Assembly: GCA_022818135.1 (NCBI GenBank)
Contig: JAFMSR010000019.1
Span: forward strand, 2,170,649 to 2,234,648
Reading direction: 5' to 3'
DNA: 64,000 nt
Origin: Saxidomus purpurata
Taxonomy: Eukaryota; Mollusca; Bivalvia; Venerida; Veneridae
Below, in pieces: positions 61,981 through 64,000 of this stretch. The number at the start of each line of letters is the position of its first letter. Positions within the stretch are counted from its first letter, which is position 1. Made by a program: the position numbers and the translations under genes. The notes under the pieces are model-generated. The model worked only from the letters and a program-made list of their open reading frames with translations, was not told the origin of the DNA and did no database searches.

Positions 61981-63899
61981 AACTATTTTCGATTTAAGTT
62001 ATATGGTCTGCAAAACGCTTTTTTTATTAAATACTGTTTGATAAATTTAAACTGTTTTTGACTATCCTATTTTGTAAGATTCGTTTCTATTTTCTAGCAA
62101 AGTAAATAGCCAATTAAAAATTTCTTACATACTACATATTGCCAAAACCGTGTAAGGTAAAATGAACGATTAATTACATATGTGTTTGTGTTACTTACAA
62201 TTGTTTGTGCTTCTTTTCCATCACCTGTTCTGAAATGATTGTCACGTTTCTACTTAACGAATTCAACATAATACATGTACCAATGTGCGAAACAATTATC
62301 CCAAGGTTTAGTCCAATAGATCTAGGAGGAAAGGCTGAGAAAAATGGGGTTTAACCAACTTCCGCGATTATCTTGCATATTTTGATATTCTCGTCTTTTA
62401 ACAATTGGATTGTGCTTAATATAATACCATTTCGGATAACCTACAGATAGGAATATTGATATGTGAGGATTTACAGAATTTACATTTACTCTTTATTGTT
62501 ACAGTAAACTGTCGCATAAACGATGTAAAACGCATTTTTGAGCTTCCTGTTTTAATATTACAATGCTCTATCGATACCGGGTTTTACATTTTACGGATAT
62601 AAAGAACAAATTAAAATCGACCAGGTGTAAAATAAATAGCTATTAAATTGTCATATAGGGTACTAAACGTGCATTTATACATTTTGATACCATTCATACG
62701 TCTTGTTTTAGTGAAATATTTTGTTTGTAGAATATGTAGATGTAGAATAAACGACGCAATGACGAAAACAAATTCCCACTATATAGGGGAAATTATGAAT
62801 ATCAACGTCAATTACGATTTAACTACACATAGAACAAGAAACCCCACCATGAGACGTGTTTACACAATTTATTGAAACGTTTGCCGAATTATTTAACTGC
62901 AGCCGAACTGCAAAACTTTGTGAGGACTTCATCTTGAATGAATTCCTAACTTAGTTAATTCATAAATTCCTTTTCCATAGATTTACAATTATAAATTTAA
63001 TTAATCAATTCCTTTCCAATAGATCTACGATTATAAAATTAATTTATATATTACTTTCCTTAAGCTTTACAATTATTAATATCAAATCGCGAGACTCATG
63101 TCATAAACTCGCCTTATTTACAGCGAAGTAATGAAGTGGTCAACAGATAAATGAACTTGACATTTGTGTAAGACTTGATTATGGCCAGTGCTAAGAAATG
63201 GCCACTGCGGCACAAACTATAAGATGTTTGAATGAAGTGGTATACGATATTCCGTTCGGCCTGAAAGGGGATTTAACAATTGAACAATTATATAAAGACA
63301 AATTCTATCAACAAACTTTCATTTGCTTGGTATGGTTTTGCACAAGGTAATCATATATCCGATTTATTGGTGAATATTCCCTTTAAATATGTCCCTTTAA
63401 ATATGTTTCACAAAGACACTTTATACATTGCAATGCAACACAGCTCGTCTCGTGTTACCACTTACGCACATTTCAAAAAATCCCTACATACTTAATGTAT
63501 CTAACGTAATTCCAACTATTCACAAATGAATATTTCCTGTTGATATTAGAAATTATTAAATTTTAAACATTTATCTGTTTATACAGTATTGTGTCTTTAC
63601 TCTTCAAAAATTCAGTAAGAACTGCAATATGATAATCTAATAATCGTGAAAATCATTGAATGAAAAACGATGAAAAACTTCAAAGTTGTGCATGCAACTC
63701 ACTTATTGTTTTCAGTTGTAAAGTTTTATAATTAACAATTATGCAAAAAGTATGTAAAACACTGTGGCAATGCACAAAGTGACTTTTGCAATTGTCAACA
63801 CTGTTGAAATAATATAGACGTTTGTCAAAACAGTACACATTCATGGTAGTGCTGTTCAAACAAATAAACATTCATGGCATCAATTAGACTGTTAAACTG
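61981..63899. other. No gene recognised
   Basis: AT-rich sequence upstream of TRIM-like gene 2. It includes a ~42-bp tandem repeat at 62960-63080 and short chance open frames. No exon of a FReD gene was found, although the following 100 bp match the FReD unit 1 downstream flank. Confidence 0.4.
62960..63080. repeat. Tandem repeat, period about 42 bp, three units
   Basis: Units like 'ttcctttccaatagatctac' plus 'attataaa(t)ttaatt' start near 62967, 63009 and 63051. Confidence 0.7.
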
Positions 63900-64000
63900 A
63901 AGCAACTTTGTGTTGGTGTTTGTTACCAGATTTAATATCTGAAAAATTAGCATCGGAAAACAATGAATGTTGTCACAATAGTAAAAAACAGTATGGAAGT
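63900..64000. repeat. Copy of the 8.88-9.0 kb sequence at the window edge
   Basis: About 100 bp nearly identical to 8885-9003 ('tgtttgttaccagatttaat', 'gaaaaattagcatc', 'agtatggaagt'), with a ~20-bp gap. The copy runs off the window. Confidence 0.8.

Noticed and set aside
1..64000. CRISPR arrays, bacterial operons, rRNA genes or integrated virus genes
   Set aside because: No direct-repeat/spacer pattern, no rRNA-like stretch, and no polymerase, capsid or integrase reading was seen. All real coding segments are spliced animal exons.

Overview
The window is an AT-rich, intron-dense animal genome segment. Several things point to a mollusc, most likely a marine bivalve. It carries RING-less double B-box proteins, a secreted fibrinogen-related (FReD) lectin, and a secreted ShK/TSP1/EGF/IgGFc-binding protein. 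It is also full of the palindrome tACATGTAca and of diverged ~100-200 bp tandem repeats containing phrases such as 'ctaggtcaagt' and 'acagtgacct', which are typical of bivalve genomes. No bacterial, viral or organellar gene organisation is seen. Species cannot be fixed from sequence alone. All gene models below were built by hand from splice signals, reading frame and paralogue comparison.

Layout, left to right. 0.9-4.5 kb: a minus-strand TRIM-like gene (double B-box plus coiled coil), leaving the window at its 3' end. 5.9-8.3 kb: a plus-strand FReD pseudogene with three independent lesions. 8.3-14.9 kb: no gene recognised. 15.6-24.0 kb: the best gene of the window, a plus-strand modular secreted protein (ShK, three TSP1, two EGF, one large IgGFc-binding exon), with every visible intron in phase 1. 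24.3-25.3 kb: a long-terminal-inverted-repeat element. 28.8-30.3 kb: minus-strand last two exons of a gene ending in a MIB/HERC2 domain. 30.4-39.6 kb: repeats, a CpG-rich island, small hairpin elements and an inverted segment. 39.7-42.6 kb: an intact plus-strand FReD gene, paralogue of the pseudogene, with a SINE in intron 1. 48.0-52.8 kb: minus-strand last two exons of a second MIB/HERC2 gene. 57.9-61.5 kb: a second minus-strand TRIM-like gene, intact as far as visible. The last 100 bp repeats the sequence found just downstream of the FReD pseudogene.

The duplicated blocks have a consistent order and orientation: TRIM(-), FReD(+), MIB(-). Together they suggest a decayed tandem array of an immune-type gene unit. 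The IgGFc gene lies inside unit 1, TRIM is missing from unit 2, and unit 3 starts at the right-hand TRIM copy. FReD lectins and IgGFc-domain/TSP1 proteins act outside the cell; B-box and MIB/HERC2 proteins are usually intracellular, often linked to ubiquitin signalling. That the locus is a co-inherited recognition/response cluster is inference.

Two mobile insertions in FReD unit 2 (a SINE with 13-bp target duplications and a ~660-bp dispersed repeat) have clean empty sites in the paralogous unit, so they postdate the duplication.
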